In this document: piece after piece, positions 21,696 to 33,085 of the stretch
Numbering within the stretch: the first letter of the stretch is position 1
How the letters are laid out: every line of letters starts with the position of its first letter
Source of the DNA: Xiphydria camelus
Lineage: Eukaryota > Arthropoda > Insecta > Hymenoptera > Xiphydriidae
DNA: 64,000 nucleotides
Direction: 5' to 3'
Assembly: GCA_963678675.1 (NCBI GenBank)
Contig: OY783199.1
Span: forward strand, 17,132,348 to 17,196,347
Program-made: the position numbers and the translations under genes
Notes under the pieces: model-generated
What the model saw: only the letters and a program-made list of their open reading frames with translations
Database searches by the model: none
Told to the model about the DNA's origin: nothing

Positions 21696-22105
21696 GAGAG
21701 AAATAATATTGCTGGTACCAAAAAATGTTTTCTTCGCGCAAGAAAATACTTGATAGGTTCGAATACTTGTTCTTTTTTCACACAGAAGTAATTTTTTGTT
21801 TAAACGAAGGTACTCTTGAATCAAGAATATACATACAGACTGTCCCTTTCAATACACGCCAGCGTGGCGGGTTGCATATCGGTTATCCGCCTTGCGCCAG
21901 ACACAGGCGCCACAGGCGCATGGCCCCTGCAGCGGATCGGAGGCGTCAACCGATATGCAACCCGCCACGCTGGCGTGTATAGCGGGGGACAGTTTGTATA
22001 CTCTTCGAACAAGAATTTGTATTCTTAAAAATGTCTAAGATTATAATATGTTCTTGATTCAAGACATATTTTTTGGACACTAGCAATTATTGCTCTTAGT
22101 GTTGT
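21696..22105. mobile_element. family E MITE, interrupted
   Basis: TA|CACTGAGAGAAATAATATTG starts the copy. GGACACTAGCAATTATTGCT and CTTAGTG end it. The internal phrase GAATCAAGAATATACATAC is split by a hairpin element (21834-21998). Confidence 0.75.
21834..21998. mobile_element. GC-rich perfect-hairpin MITE nested in family E
   Basis: Outer ends TACAGACTGTCCC and GGGGACAGTTTGTA. A perfect 33-bp inverted repeat (21852-21884 and 21948-21980, containing CGCCAGCGTGGCGGGTTGCA) brackets a 63-bp GC-rich loop with CAGGCGCCACAGGCGCATGG. Base composition is quite unlike the AT-rich host element. Confidence 0.85.
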
Positions 22106-22194
22106 TAGAAATAAGCGGATTTATAAGAAGGAATAATGAGAACGAGTAAAGCGTGAATAATTAAAGCTCTTATATCGACCATGGAAGTGCATAC

Positions 22195-22330
22195 TATAAT
22201 ACTTCGCGATAACTCGGGGTTCGTGATTGCCTTCCATCAGGCGCAGCATTGCAGACTGCAACTGCCGCGCCTGACGGAAGGCAACCGCTAGACCCATTTA
22301 CCGCGAATCATAAAGCGTATCGCTTTGCAT
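22195..22330. mobile_element. family M palindromic MITE
   Basis: GATTGCCTTCCATCAGGCGC is inverted as GCGCCTGACGGAAGGCAACC. Flanking arms ATACTTCGCGATAA and CGCGAATCATAAAGCGTA follow the same family layout as 7617-7770. Confidence 0.65.
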
Positions 22331-22797
22331 ATCTCGCAGTATGAATTGAGCGCATTCCTTCGATCGTACAGGTGAGTCACACCAAGTTTGTAAATAAATT
22401 CGAGCCGCCACGCGCTGCGAGGCGCAATTAACGTTTGCTTATCGATGCGCCCGGCCCGAACATGACGGAAAGGAACGCACTTTCGATAAGAGAGAGGATC
22501 CCTGGTATTCCGGGGCGCGCAGCGCGATTCGTACGCGATGCACACGATATTACCTACTTTGGGTACTTTCGGAAGATTTCTCCCGCTGGGATTGGACTGA
22601 AAGAAATAACTGCTAGTGGCAACAAAATATTTTTTTTCAATCAAAAATATGATATAATTCCAGAATCGAGTAATGGTTTTCTTCGTGCAAGAAAATATTT
22701 GACAGGCTTGAGTTAATGTTTTTCTTTTTCGATCAGGAAGGATTTCTTGTTCCACACTGAGAAAGATAGCTCGGTTAGAATGACAAAATGACAAAAC

Positions 22798-23050
22798 ACG
22801 TAGAGAAAAAGAATTGATTGGATCTACTAATAATTACTTGCGGGTTGCAAGTAATTATTTACATCAATTAAATTTGTTTTTCATATTAATTTGGTATTTC
22901 TCCCTTACAATCACATCCTATTCCACATGATTGCAAGAAAGAGATATCAAATTGATGTATTAATGATTTCATTGATATAAATTGATAATTACTTGCGACC
23001 CCGCAAGTAATTTTCAGTAAATCCAACCATGTAATTCTTTTTCTCTGTGC
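22798..23050. mobile_element. family C MITE nested in family B
   Basis: Starts AGAGAAAAAGAATTGATTGG and ends TTCTTTTTCTCTGTG. The central palindrome has ACTTGCGGGTTGCAAGTAAT and TACTTGCGACCCCGCAAGTA. Confidence 0.85.
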
Positions 23051-23130
23051 GTCTGGATAAATGAGTTTAGTTATCCTAACCTTATGTTTGGTTATTCTAA
23101 CTACATGCCCAGTTATTCTAACCAAAAACT

Positions 23131-23283
23131 GCTTAGGAAATTAATATATTCCGTTGTGAAATTTACAAGGGCAACTTCATAAGGAAATATATCAATTTCC
23201 ATTATTACGTACTGAAAAAAAACTTTATTTAAAAGTATTGTATATTAAAAATACAAATTTTAAAAACCGTGTAACTACATGTT
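23131..23283. mobile_element. partial family P MITE nested in family B
   Basis: ATATTCCGTTGTGAAATTTA, ACTTCATAAGGAAATATATC and ATTACGTACTGAAAAAAAAC match the right part of the copies at 4134-4364 and 26222-26523. The left end is missing. Confidence 0.6.
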
Positions 23284-23562
23284 TAGTAATTTCAACTACA
23301 TGTCTAGTTATTCTAACTAGAAAATGGTCAGTCTAACCAAACAGATGGAGGATCCATATTTCATCAAATGGTCTAGTTATGGTCTCCAGGATTTTGGGTT
23401 GACTGACCAGGTTATTTTTCTCAGTGCAATGAAAGTATTCTTGAATCACAAGAATACGTATTCTTCGACCAACAATTCGTATTCTTAAAAATCTTTAGGG
23501 TCATCTCTTCCTGATTTAAAAAATATTTATTTGATACTAGCAATATTATTTCTCTCAATGTG

Positions 23563-24109
23563 CCAATCGGCGAATAGAAGGGGGACCGTTGCGGAAACCG
23601 GTCGGCGACCCCGTGCCGTAAAACCGTTTACTCCCTCCCCATGTCGAGGAGCGGAGCAGAAGCTGGAGGAGAAAGAGATGAAGCAGGAGTACGTGCGAAT
23701 CCTCCAGCCCATTAACTCGCCGGCTTTACTGTTAGGTCTAATCATATAAAAAAGAAAAAAATAATAACATAACCACGAAGCACGGTCATTACGTGCGAAA
23801 CGTCCTCATCTCTACACGGTTGTGCGATTCTGCTCCAGTGACACTCGGGACGACGATCCCTCCCCCCTCCTTCGCCATCCCGCTTCCGTACGTCCATAGG
23901 ACTGGAATTAGCGTGGACAACGACCGTGAAGAGCGATCGAACGGTCACCGATTCGAGAGAGGATGGAGGGGTGAAGCGCGAGGTGGAAAATTGAGAGGTG
24001 TCCCGGGGAAGGATCGCGATCGCAGAGTCCACTTCCAGGTGGGCGCCCCGGGTGTGTCGATGAGATGCTTCGACTGCCTGGAGGGATTGGTTCGGAAAGA
24101 TATCGAATT
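23563..24109. other. gene-free stretch
   Basis: Frames at 23742-24188 (both strands) have no recognisable domain. Nothing else supported. Confidence 0.35.
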
Positions 24110-24240
24110 TCACGAAAATCAAAATCCCTGGAATTGAACTTTCGACCATCCTATCCGATGCATTTTTTATGCTGATTCTGAAAATCACCGTTTTACTGAC
24201 GAAATCTCAAAGGAACACCGAGATATCGTCGATTTTGTGG
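24110..24240. repeat. fragment related to the 30-31-kb palindromic satellite
   Basis: CCCTGGAATTGAACTTTCGA, CCATCCTATCCGATGCATTT and GGAACACCGAGATATCGTCG repeat the internal units of the element at 30294-31610. Confidence 0.65.
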
Positions 24241-25261
24241 GTGAAATAATCTTAATAATTTGAATTTTAATTCAATTCATAACGATATTTACTGATTTAA
24301 GTAATCGTTACCTCTCAACTGATTAAATACTTCACCGAATTAAACATTCCTTTCGATTGACTGTTTCCAGTGAGTATCTTTCAACTATTACACCAATTAC
24401 TTCACTCTACTAAACATTTATTTATCAGCTGATGATCGCGCAGCGTTTCGCGAAGACAAATAATTTTGTTCCCGAATGACCTTAATTTTTTTTATCAGTG
24501 TATACGACTCGATTCAGATTGTATTCGCCCTGCGACGAAAACTTTCGGTGCTATCGATGTCCCTGCAGCCTCGATGGGGACAACTGCACTCTCGCTGCAG
24601 CAGCGGAAGTGCGGCTCACGCGTAGCATCTATTTAGGTGGACGTCACTAATTTTAACTCGCCACTCTCGGCGGATGAAAAAAAAAATCGGACGATCGACT
24701 AGTCGTTACGCGGCAATGTTTCCCGCGATCGTACACAAACGCGTGCGACGATCCGACGAGAGGGAATCACGACGTATGAGTTATCACAGCGGGAAAGTGA
24801 CGAAGAGATGAGCCGTAAATCGGGCGGAGAAGCTGCGCGATCGTTTCCGCGAAACGGAGAACGATAATTCCTTTTTTCCACATTCCAGCGATTCGCAAAA
24901 AGCGCGAAGATACGAGAAATAATATCAAGCGGGGCTGCAATAAACGACGGTACTTTTACGATCTCGCTAATGAAAGCTTGTCTACGGTGACTTTTTACGG
25001 CCGAACGAGAAAAACGAGATCCGCGATCGAGGCTTCTTTTGGAAGTCGTTTCGCGCCCGCGGCAAAAACGATTCGGGGGAAACCCGGGAGGTAGAGATAT
25101 CCGAAGATGCTACATTTTGGGAGTAGCGATTTTTCGAAAATTTTGACCGGGTTCTCAGTATGAGAGTTTCACTTTAACGAGCCGCGTCTAAATCGGCGAT
25201 CGTCGTTTCGTTGAGATTCAGAAAAAAATAGATATGGAATAGAAACGAAATAAAAGGATAA
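24241..25261. other. gene-free stretch
   Basis: 24270-24430 repeats TTACTTCAC/TTAATCA-type phrases (possibly an old palindrome). 24660-25200 is moderately GC-rich without a coding signature. Confidence 0.35.
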
Positions 25262-25470
25262 ACCGAGAAAAAAATTGTATATTCAATTAAATCGGCGTTT
25301 CCGGGTGGGGGAATGCAGAATTATTTGCTTCAACTGATAAAATAGGTTATAGCGATTAATAATTACTTGTAGTTCATTCGAGACAATTATTAGTCCAAGT
25401 AACTTGATCTGCATTTCCCCAACCGTAACCGCCGATTTACTCAAATTTACTACATTTTTCTCTCAGTGTA
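25262..25470. mobile_element. palindromic MITE
   Basis: CCGAGAAAAAAATTGTATAT is paired with ACTACATTTTTCTCTCAG. Inside, AAATCGGCGTTTCCGG is inverted around GTAACCGCCGATTTACTC, and GGGGGAATGCAGAATT around ATCTGCATTTCCCC. Related to 35055-35250. Confidence 0.65.
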
Positions 25471-25596
25471 TAATTCTCTCTTTTAACTATGCAATTTTAT
25501 TTCTCGATTGAATCCGCCGAGGTTCTTTATTTCGGCGGTTTTCGAGGTCTGATCTTTAGCGAGGTTTACTATAGGCTCTTAGGGATTTATCGCTAC

Positions 25597-25660
25597 ACCG
25601 AGAGAAGTAATTGCTGGTACCAAAAAAATGTCTTCTTCAATTATCGCATTTTTTCTTCAG
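25597..25660. repeat. family E end fragment
   Basis: CACCGAGAGAAGTAATTGCT followed by GGTACCAAAAAAATGTCTTC is a family E left end with no matching right end nearby. Confidence 0.6.
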
Positions 25661-26221
25661 CGTAGAACAATAATTAGGATGAAAAATTGCAATCAAACGT
25701 TTTAAGTTCTTTTAGACTTTTCACGCTCACGCGAACTCAAGAGCCCGCCGGGGAAGAAAGTAATTCAAAGTACATAATCGCGTTCATCGGGCGAGAGAAA
25801 CTGCGCTTAAATTCTTCGAAAACCCTCATTTCCGATCCGTGCAATCGCGCAGCGAAGTGACACGGAATGGGAATTACTCAGGCTCGTCGTAACGACACAA
25901 TATTTCAGTTCTCCCAGCGAGTACGACTGAGTCGCCGTTCGTTCGAGCGTTATAATTAATAAACGCCGGAAGGAAAGCATTACCTAATTGCAGACAATTA
26001 TCCGACGATGCGGTACGGATGTGCCAATGACAGGCAAGATTGCCGATCGAAAGGACGATTCGCGAGTGAGCCGAAAAATGTCACATCAGCGTGGCTCGTG
26101 ATATTTTAATAACTCAATTTTTCAAAAGAAACGAGATTATTGTCGTTGAAGTCATTCTATTTATTTGGCATTGGCTACTGTTACTCCTGGATAAATTTGT
26201 TGGAACTAGTACGAGGGATTA
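25661..26221. other. gene-free stretch
   Basis: No gene or repeat recognised. Confidence 0.3.
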
Positions 26222-26523
26222 TACAGTAAAAAATTTCTATTAAACTTAATACAATTGTATATAAAGTTTTTATGCAATACGTGATTCTTAAAATTAATAT
26301 ATTCCGTGTATGTGTAATAATTATGGAGTTTATATTCAATTCATGCATTGGAAAAATTCATGAATTCATTCAATTCAAGTTAAATAAATACGGAATAAAA
26401 ATTTCATAAGGGAATATATTAATTTTCATAATTACATGTATTGTGTGTGTGTGTGTGTGTGTGTGTGTGGAAAAAAAGCTCTATAAAAGATTATATCATA
26501 AATATAATTTTTTCTTACAGTGT
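26222..26523. mobile_element. family P palindromic MITE with a GT microsatellite
   Basis: TACAGTAAAAAATTTCTATT is inverted by ATAATTTTTTCTTACAGTGTA-type ends. AATTTCATAAGGGAATATAT and ATTACATGTATTG are family P phrases. A GT tract (26442-26469) has expanded within the right arm. Confidence 0.75.
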
Positions 26524-26524
26524 A

Positions 26525-26668
26525 CGCGTAAGGTGGTGCGCTTTATAATTCGCGACAAAAGAATTTCGTGGGTGCCTCCCATCATACACAGTTGGGGTGC
26601 GTAATTCCGCGCCTGTGGAAGGCAACCGCGGAACGAAATTACACCGAAGTATAAAGCGTAGCATTACT
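26525..26668. mobile_element. family M palindromic MITE
   Basis: GTGCGCTTTATAATTCGCG is inverted as GAAGTATAAAGCG. The centre carries GCGCCTGTGGAAGGCAACCG. Directly abuts the family P copy. Confidence 0.6.
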
Positions 26669-27030
26669 TATTGCATTACGACGGTGCCGCGTGCATTTAC
26701 CACACGAATGATCGTTATCTCGAGCAAAGAGAAACATTTCAGGTTGATGCACCGTGCATTGTGTTCTCGATCGTGCAGCACTCATCGTCGCACCTCGATA
26801 GACGAGCGCCTTAGCTGTTAGATTCCCTCACCTATAAGTTCAAAGCGCCTATCGAGAATGTGGTGGTCTCGTGGGAATCACGCGCTCTTTCATTGGCTGC
26901 GCGGCAACGCCCTTTCTTTACGGTCTCCTATACGCGGAACCGACGGTCGTTATCTTTGAAGGTATCTCTTTTTACCTGCCAGATTCTATTACCTATTCAT
27001 CTGAGGCTCTCTTCTGATGAATATAAATAC
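26669..27030. other. gene-free stretch
   Basis: Frames here are short and unrecognised. Confidence 0.3.
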
Positions 27031-27243
27031 CATATGAGGCTAAACTTACTCGTCATGAAAGAAACTTCAATCACTATTATCTCATTATTTATGAACTTTT
27101 GGCCTACATCGATATAAGAAGACTTTGTTGTAGATAAAAATGTAATCTTCAAAAAAGTATTATATAAATATGAGCCAGAAGCTCGTAGATAATGAGATAA
27201 TAGTGATTGAAGTTTCTTTTCTGGCGAGTAAGTTTAGCCTCAT
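27031..27243. mobile_element. family A palindromic MITE
   Basis: ACCATATGAGGCTAAACTTA is inverted as AAGTTTAGCCTCATATG. The central parts ATGAACTTTTGGCCTACATC and ATGAGCCAGAAGCTCGTAG pair imperfectly. Confidence 0.85.
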
Positions 27244-27373
27244 ATGATATGACTCAATAGAGAAACGTTATACAGTGCATTGGACATTTTGGAACGATTT
27301 AATAATGAGAATATTCTTATTAACACTTCCTTTATTTGTACAAGGATATCGCATTGAGGATACTCTTATAAAC

Positions 27374-27478
27374 AAAAATTTACCGAGAGAACGAAATTAC
27401 TACAGGAAACTATAGAATTTTTGTAGTAATAACTACAGAATTTCAGTAGTTTTCTATATAGTAAATTCATTCTTTCAG
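27374..27478. repeat. short palindromic element
   Basis: GAGAGAACGAAATTACTACA is inverted as TAGTAAATTCATTCTTTC. The inner repeat is CTACAGGAAACTATAGAA and TTCAGTAGTTTTCTATA. Confidence 0.55.
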
Positions 27479-27504
27479 TGGTATTTTTCTATAAGACTGT
27501 ATTT

Positions 27505-27596
27505 AATGTATTTTAATTCTTGTAAGCCAATAATTACTCGCAACTCGGTAAGCAATCCCGTTAGTAGATCCAATCGATCTCTTTCTCTCCGTACAA
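27505..27596. repeat. family C right-half fragment
   Basis: CCAATAATTACTCGCAACTC, TTAGTAGATCCAATCGATCT and CTTTCTCTCCG form the right half of family C. The left half is absent. Confidence 0.6.
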
Positions 27597-30097
27597 AGAT
27601 AACAATCAAGAACAGCTTAACGGTCAGCACCGAGTTTATGGTTTGCGTTACGGGAGCCTCCAGACGCAGGGGGTTAAAGAACGTAGCGAGGAATGCGGTT
27701 CTACGAGATCCACGAGTCGCCTTATCGGCTCCAGTGACGCGTATTGTGCTCCGTTGCACCACGTTTCAACGCTTACGTCTAAATCACCATAAGAAGCACC
27801 GGGCGTCTTCTAAATTAGACGCTAATCCCGCGGGTAAAAGCGACAGAAAAAGGCGGATAAGGCGACGACGGAAAAAAGGAAAGTTCGATCGCGACTTGAT
27901 TAAAATCTCGGGGGCCAATTATCGATCTTTAATTAATGGGGACTCAGCCGACAGAACAAAATAGGCACTGCTAATTGGACGGGGTTATTGGAGCGAACGA
28001 AACTGTATTGATGCCAACTGGAGTGTTACGTTTTTATGGCATCCATGCAACGCATCGAAGAGTACAATAGCCCGAGTACCGCCTGGACTCCTTATCCGCG
28101 ACTGCGACAGGATGGACTTCAATTAACGTTTGAATTAATGGGAGTTTCATATTTCGCGGGGAGACAATGGGTGCGAATAATCTGCGGTACTTTCTAATCT
28201 TTTAAACAGACAAATAAACGATACTTTATGTAAATAAATAAATAGAGAGATGTAGATGTTTATTTTTTTTAGAATTACTCGGACCACCCTTGAATGGGAA
28301 AGCAAAATTATCGAAAGAGAATTAATTAACGAAATGATAAATGGGAAAAAAATAATACTCCAAGATCGCGATGGTAATCAGAAATCTCATTAAATGTCGC
28401 ATTCCGGAAATGAAGAGAGCCTACTCAATTTGTGTGCGTCACGCGATACGATGACGTGGGAAGTCGATAATAACGAAGGAGCTTCGATGCTATACAAACT
28501 ATCAATCATAATCGATTTATCGAAGGCTCGTTCGAAGACGTCAAGTTTCTAAGACGCTAGACACATCGTCGATCAACACTATGCTTAAAGAGACAGCGTA
28601 AAGAAATTCTTACGCGCGCGGTCGATAATTGTCACGGACGCGTCGATTCGTCGGAAGGCAATGTCCGATACAAATAGCCGTACTTCCCTGGAACGACATC
28701 TATATCCACTCACGTAGTTTATCTCGAGTGTAACTTAGCACACGCGACGGCTTAGAAAGTAGAATGGAAATAGTGTTATACGAACGGCGCGAAGCATCTC
28801 CGAGGTAAACATGTCAGCGGTTAAGACCGATATCCGGACAACCATAAAAATATATGTAACAGATTTGATTCAGTGTTCATACTAGTGGAATTTTTTACGG
28901 ACGTTACTAATCTATTGAAGATTTTCTTCCAATAATTGAGTCTTTTCACCATCATCTACCTACATATTTCTCTAAGCCATTATATGTTTGTTCATCAATA
29001 ATTTGAAAACTACGTACCCGATTGAGATGATTTCTTTTAAATTATTATACGTAGCACGTCTCTGAGAATGTTTATAGCACTTTTCTATGGCTGCATGATC
29101 AAAATTTTTTCTTAAATTTCAAAGAATGTTTGAATGGAACGACGAATTAATGGACGAACTGACGGTCTTATCAATAGACACGTCGAAAGATTATTTTTTA
29201 GATTAGAAACTCCATTTTCGTTTTAATTTTTCGATTATTTAAAAAGGTTTCTTGAATGGACGGATGGAACACAATTCCTCTAAACTTTATTTTCGCTTTC
29301 TTTTTCGTTTTTTCATTAATTTTTCTTGAATGGAAGGATGGAAGAGTTTTTCTAAGCGGAATATTATATAATTGAACTTTAGAAATCTAGATCCGCGTAT
29401 GCTGCGCGGTGAAACTTTTAGTATTCGATAATTTATGTTACATGTAAATGTATCCGGATATCGGGACGTGTCTAGCCACCGGTGCGCTTATCTAAAGCTT
29501 CGGATAACGGTATTTTTTTTAAATTGAAAATTATCTTAATGTACATGCATCACGTTGGGAACTCGCCCATATGGCGCTTACTTCGACCGAGACCCTGAAA
29601 TCGGATCGCCTTTCGCGACAGTCGCGCCGGGCGATTTCTGAATCATCATCGGTCGGTGGTCCGCCGCGCTGTAAACGTATGTGCCCACACCCAGGGGTCT
29701 ACACACAGATAGCCACGTGCGAAGGGAGGTCAATTAATTCAGCACGCACGGACGTTACGTTATAACCGTTCGCCTGGAAAGTATCGCGATTTGCTGCACG
29801 CCTATATAGGCACATACGTCACGCGAGTACGTTATACGAGACGGCGGAGGTGCACGATTGCACTCCGAGCGCAACAAGAATAGAAAGGAGTCGGTCGATA
29901 GTCCACGCTCTTTGGATTTGAATTCTAGACCCGGCGAGTTATGACATCCTTGTCGTGTTGGGAGGAATAGGAATGTATCGATAGAGTTCGCTTGCTCCGC
30001 TTTCGGGAGGAACGCAGGATTCGTTATATAAGCTTAAATAAGCGCGGTATAGCTTTGAGCAATTTTTACGAATTTCTGCAGGAACTGTTCAGAGGGG

Positions 30098-30101
<4 letters not shown>
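27597..30101. other. long gene-free stretch
   Basis: The 152-codon frame at 27506-27964 is Arg/Lys-rich, begins inside a MITE remnant and has no domain. 28200-29400 is AT-rich with loosely repeated GAATGGA.GGATGGA phrases (29260-29350). No exon recognised. Confidence 0.35.

Positions 30102-30150
<49 letters not shown>
30102..30150 (+). repeat. GA microsatellite
   Basis: About 24 uninterrupted GA units. The short frame over it encodes an Arg-Glu run and is not a gene. Confidence 0.95.
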
Positions 30151-30152
<2 letters not shown>

Positions 30153-30293
30153 CTGTAAAATTCTTCCTTCAGAAAAATCGATCAGATTTATTGCAGCTTT
30201 GGGTCACGCTCTCGAGCGGTGGGAGGTCGTCGTTTGAAGGGAGACGTCTACCTCGAATTGATGCATTTCGATGAAAAATAAATAGAGCTTATA

Positions 30294-31610
30294 GGGGAGA
30301 GATGCCTATATTGAACCGGTACCTAAATTGAACCTCCTGGCTATTTGAGGCTAATGTGCGTTTCTACTGATTCCAGAGATTTCGATTTTTGTCAAAATCT
30401 TACGCGCTGATTGCAAAAATCATGCACTTATTAATATATATACCCTATATATTGACTATATCTCAAAGGAAATATCAAATATTAATGATTTTATGTACGA
30501 GAACTTTTTTTTTCATGGAAAATCATCGATATCTTGGCGATTCTTTAAGATTTCCTCAATAAGTGCATAATTTTTGTAATCAGCGCTTAAGATTTTGACA
30601 AAAATCGAAATCTCTGGAATCGAACTCTCGACCATCCTATCTTGTGTATTTTCTCGCGTTGATTACGAAAATTATCAATATATTGAGGAAATCTCAAACG
30701 AACACCGAGATATCCATGACTCTTTTATGAAAAAATAATTTTTCCGAACATAAAATCGCTGATGTCTTACATTTCCTTTGAGATATGGACCTGATAACCA
30801 TGATTTTCGGAATCAGCGTGAAAAAATACATCGGATAGGGTGGTCGAGAGATCGATTTCAGAGATTTCAATTTTCGCGCAAAATTGAAAAAAATGTTGAG
30901 TAAATGCCTTAAGATTTTGACAAAAATCGAAATCTCTGGAATCAAACTCTCGACCATCCTATCTTATGTATTTTTTTGCGCTGATTACGAAAATTATACA
31001 TACATCGAGGATATCTCAAAGGAAAACCGAAATATCGATGATTTTCCGTGAAAAAAATAATTTTCTGGTACATGAAATTACCGATATCTTATATTTCCTT
31101 TGAGATATCGTCAATATATCTGCCATTTTCGGAATCAGCGTGAAAAAATACATCGGATAGGGTGGTCGACAGATCGTTTTCAGAGATTTCAATTTTCGCG
31201 AAAAATTGAACTCTCGACCATTATATCTTATGTATTTTTTCGTGCTGATTACGAAAATTATAGATATATCGAGGATATCTCAAAGGAAGACCGAAATATC
31301 GATGATTTTCCGTAAAAAAAATAATTTTCTGGTCCATGAAATCACCGATATCTTATATTTCCTTTGAGATATCGTCGATATATCTGACATTTTCGGAATC
31401 AGCGTGAAAAAATTCATCAAATAGGGCGGTCGAGTTTGATTTAAAAAATTTCGAGGGAGTTAAACATTAAAATCTCATGTATTTTTTGTAGGCATACTGA
31501 CCGGTACTAAGGTTTGAATTTTTACTGATAGATGACGTGGAAATGCTAATTTACTTAAAATAGCCAGAAGGTTCAATTTAGGTACCGGTTCAATATAGGC
31601 AACTCTCCCC
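30294..31610. mobile_element. TA-flanked element made of palindromic satellite units
   Basis: The ends GGGGAGAGATGCCTATATTG and CAATATAGGCAACTCTCCCC are inverted and flanked by TA (30292-30293 and 31611-31612). Next to them, GGTACCTAAATTGAACC pairs with GGTTCAATTTAGGTACC. The interior repeats several inverted units with ATCGAAATCTCTGGAATC, CTCGACCATCCTATCTTGTG and ATATCTCAAAGGAAA. No ORF of note. Internal-unit fragments occur at 24110-24240 and 41760-42045. Confidence 0.85.
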
Positions 31611-31902
31611 TATTTTCGATTTCCAAGAATTACAGTAATTAGAAATTAATAAAATCGAGTGCATGGTAAATTTCAGTGTATTGGACCTGCTTAACTTGAT
31701 TCCAATTCAATTTTTTCTTGATACGACATAAGTAGTCACTCGCGTATCTAACATTTCTGATATTGCATTTAATTTCGAGCTAATCAAATGAGTCTCGCGA
31801 TCGAGAAATTTCAAACAAATTTTATCGTTTCGTTTCGATAACGGATTAATTCACGATTGAAATGAACAATTTTTTTCGAGATACTGCAGTTTCTGATTCA
31901 CT
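31611..31902. other. gene-free AT-rich stretch
   Basis: Nothing recognised between the two mobile elements. Confidence 0.3.
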
Positions 31903-32128
31903 GCACGCTGAAAAAAATTTGCTTCATCGAAATAAACGTGTTTTTGAATAATCCTGAGAGCACATTTATTTGATCAGAATGAATACCGATTGGACTTACA
32001 TAAATATTATTGATTTCATTGAATGTTATTTGGATCAAATCGGTATTCATTCGAATCAAACAAATGTGCTCTTAGAACTGTTTAAAAACACGTTTATTTC
32101 GATTAGAAAAAATGTCTTTCTCAGTGAA
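31903..32128. mobile_element. family F palindromic MITE
   Basis: ACGCTGAAAAAAATTTGCTT is paired with GTCTTTCTCAGTG. TTTATTTGATCAGAATGAAT is inverted as ATTCGAATCAAACAAATG. Complete copy. Partial ones lie at 2985-3110 and 35253-35433. Confidence 0.75.
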
Positions 32129-32377
32129 TAAAACAGTGACGACGATATGTCGTCAAGAATAATGACGCATTTTCGCGTAACCTCGAAAGTTTAAAATGCA
32201 ATTCGGACAATTTTATTCACTCGTTAATATTGAAACCGGAGCACGATAACTGAAGGTCACAGCGGACCGCATTTCGATAGGGTATCACTTTCGATTCGTT
32301 AATCAACAAGCGATGCTTATCTGTCCGAGCCGTCGATAATACTTTTAGAACTGTATATGATCTCTTTTATTTTTTAA
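32129..32377. other. gene-free stretch
   Basis: Nothing recognised. Confidence 0.3.
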
Positions 32378-33081
32378 CCCGCCATCGTACGCGCCCTTTA
32401 TTGTAACGCGGTTACATGCGTATGAGCGTCGTGCTCACTTACGTTATTTTTACCAATAACATTTACAAGTACTATAATTATGCATAAAAATGTTATATTT
32501 TTGATAATGGAGTCATATAATAATACTTTTAATAATTAAGGAATACAATATTTTTAATAATGGAGAGTCCGATACATAAAAATACTTTTAATTAAGGAAT
32601 ACAACTACTCTGTCGTCCGAAAAACAGATACCGTATCTACTGAGAGCGTACGATCTATGTACGTACGTTATTGTTCCTGAGTATGGTGTACCATATATGG
32701 CATAAATAATTTTTTTTAAAATAAATGTTTATTTTTTCATAAATATTTTTTAAATTATTTTTTTACGAATAATAGGGGCAAAGCTGTCATATATATTTTT
32801 TTCATGGGATTTACAAAAATCATACAGGAAGGGGTTAAAATGTCAGAAACGCGACTGCACGCGCAGTGAGGAAAACGTTCACATCTGGTACACTGTCACT
32901 TTGTGTTTAGGCACTACACCATACTAACTACATTTTAATGCGGTGCAACTTTGTTATCCCCTCCCAAAAATGATGCTAAAGGCATTCCTAGACGTTCGAG
33001 GTTGAAATTTTAGCATTGACCGTTTTGTTGTCCGAAAAGAAATATGGTGAGGGATTCCCTCATAGCGCGTGCGATGGCGGG
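32378..33081. mobile_element. piggyBac-type non-autonomous MITE
   Basis: CCCGCCATCG at the left and CGATGGCGGG at the right form exact inverted ends, extended by ACGCGC/GCGCGT. Both sides are flanked by TTAA (32374-32377 and 33082-33085). TTAA duplication with CCC-starting ends is the hallmark of piggyBac transposons. The 704-bp interior has no transposase but has direct repeats (AATACTTTTAATTAAGGAAT-like, near 32521-32604). Confidence 0.85.
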
Positions 33082-33085
33082 TTAA

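Larger units (their letters stand above)
22755..23430. mobile_element. family B MITE nested in family E
   Basis: Starts ACACTGAGAAAGATAGCTCG and ends TTATTTTTCTCAGTGC. It is itself interrupted by a family C copy (22798-23050) and a partial family P copy (23131-23283). Confidence 0.8.
22588..23562. mobile_element. family E MITE, split by nested insertions
   Basis: Left half 22588-22754 (ACTGAAAGAAATAACTGCTA through TCAGGAAGGATTTCTTGTTC). Right half 23431-23562 (GTATTCTTGAATCACAAGAA through ATTATTTCTCTCAATG). The two halves rejoin exactly as in the intact copy at 52235-52529. Confidence 0.8.

Noticed and set aside
27506..27964. 152-codon frame
   Set aside because: Starts inside a family C remnant and has only a basic, low-information sequence.
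30102..30150. Coding Arg-Glu repeat
   Set aside because: Pure GA microsatellite.
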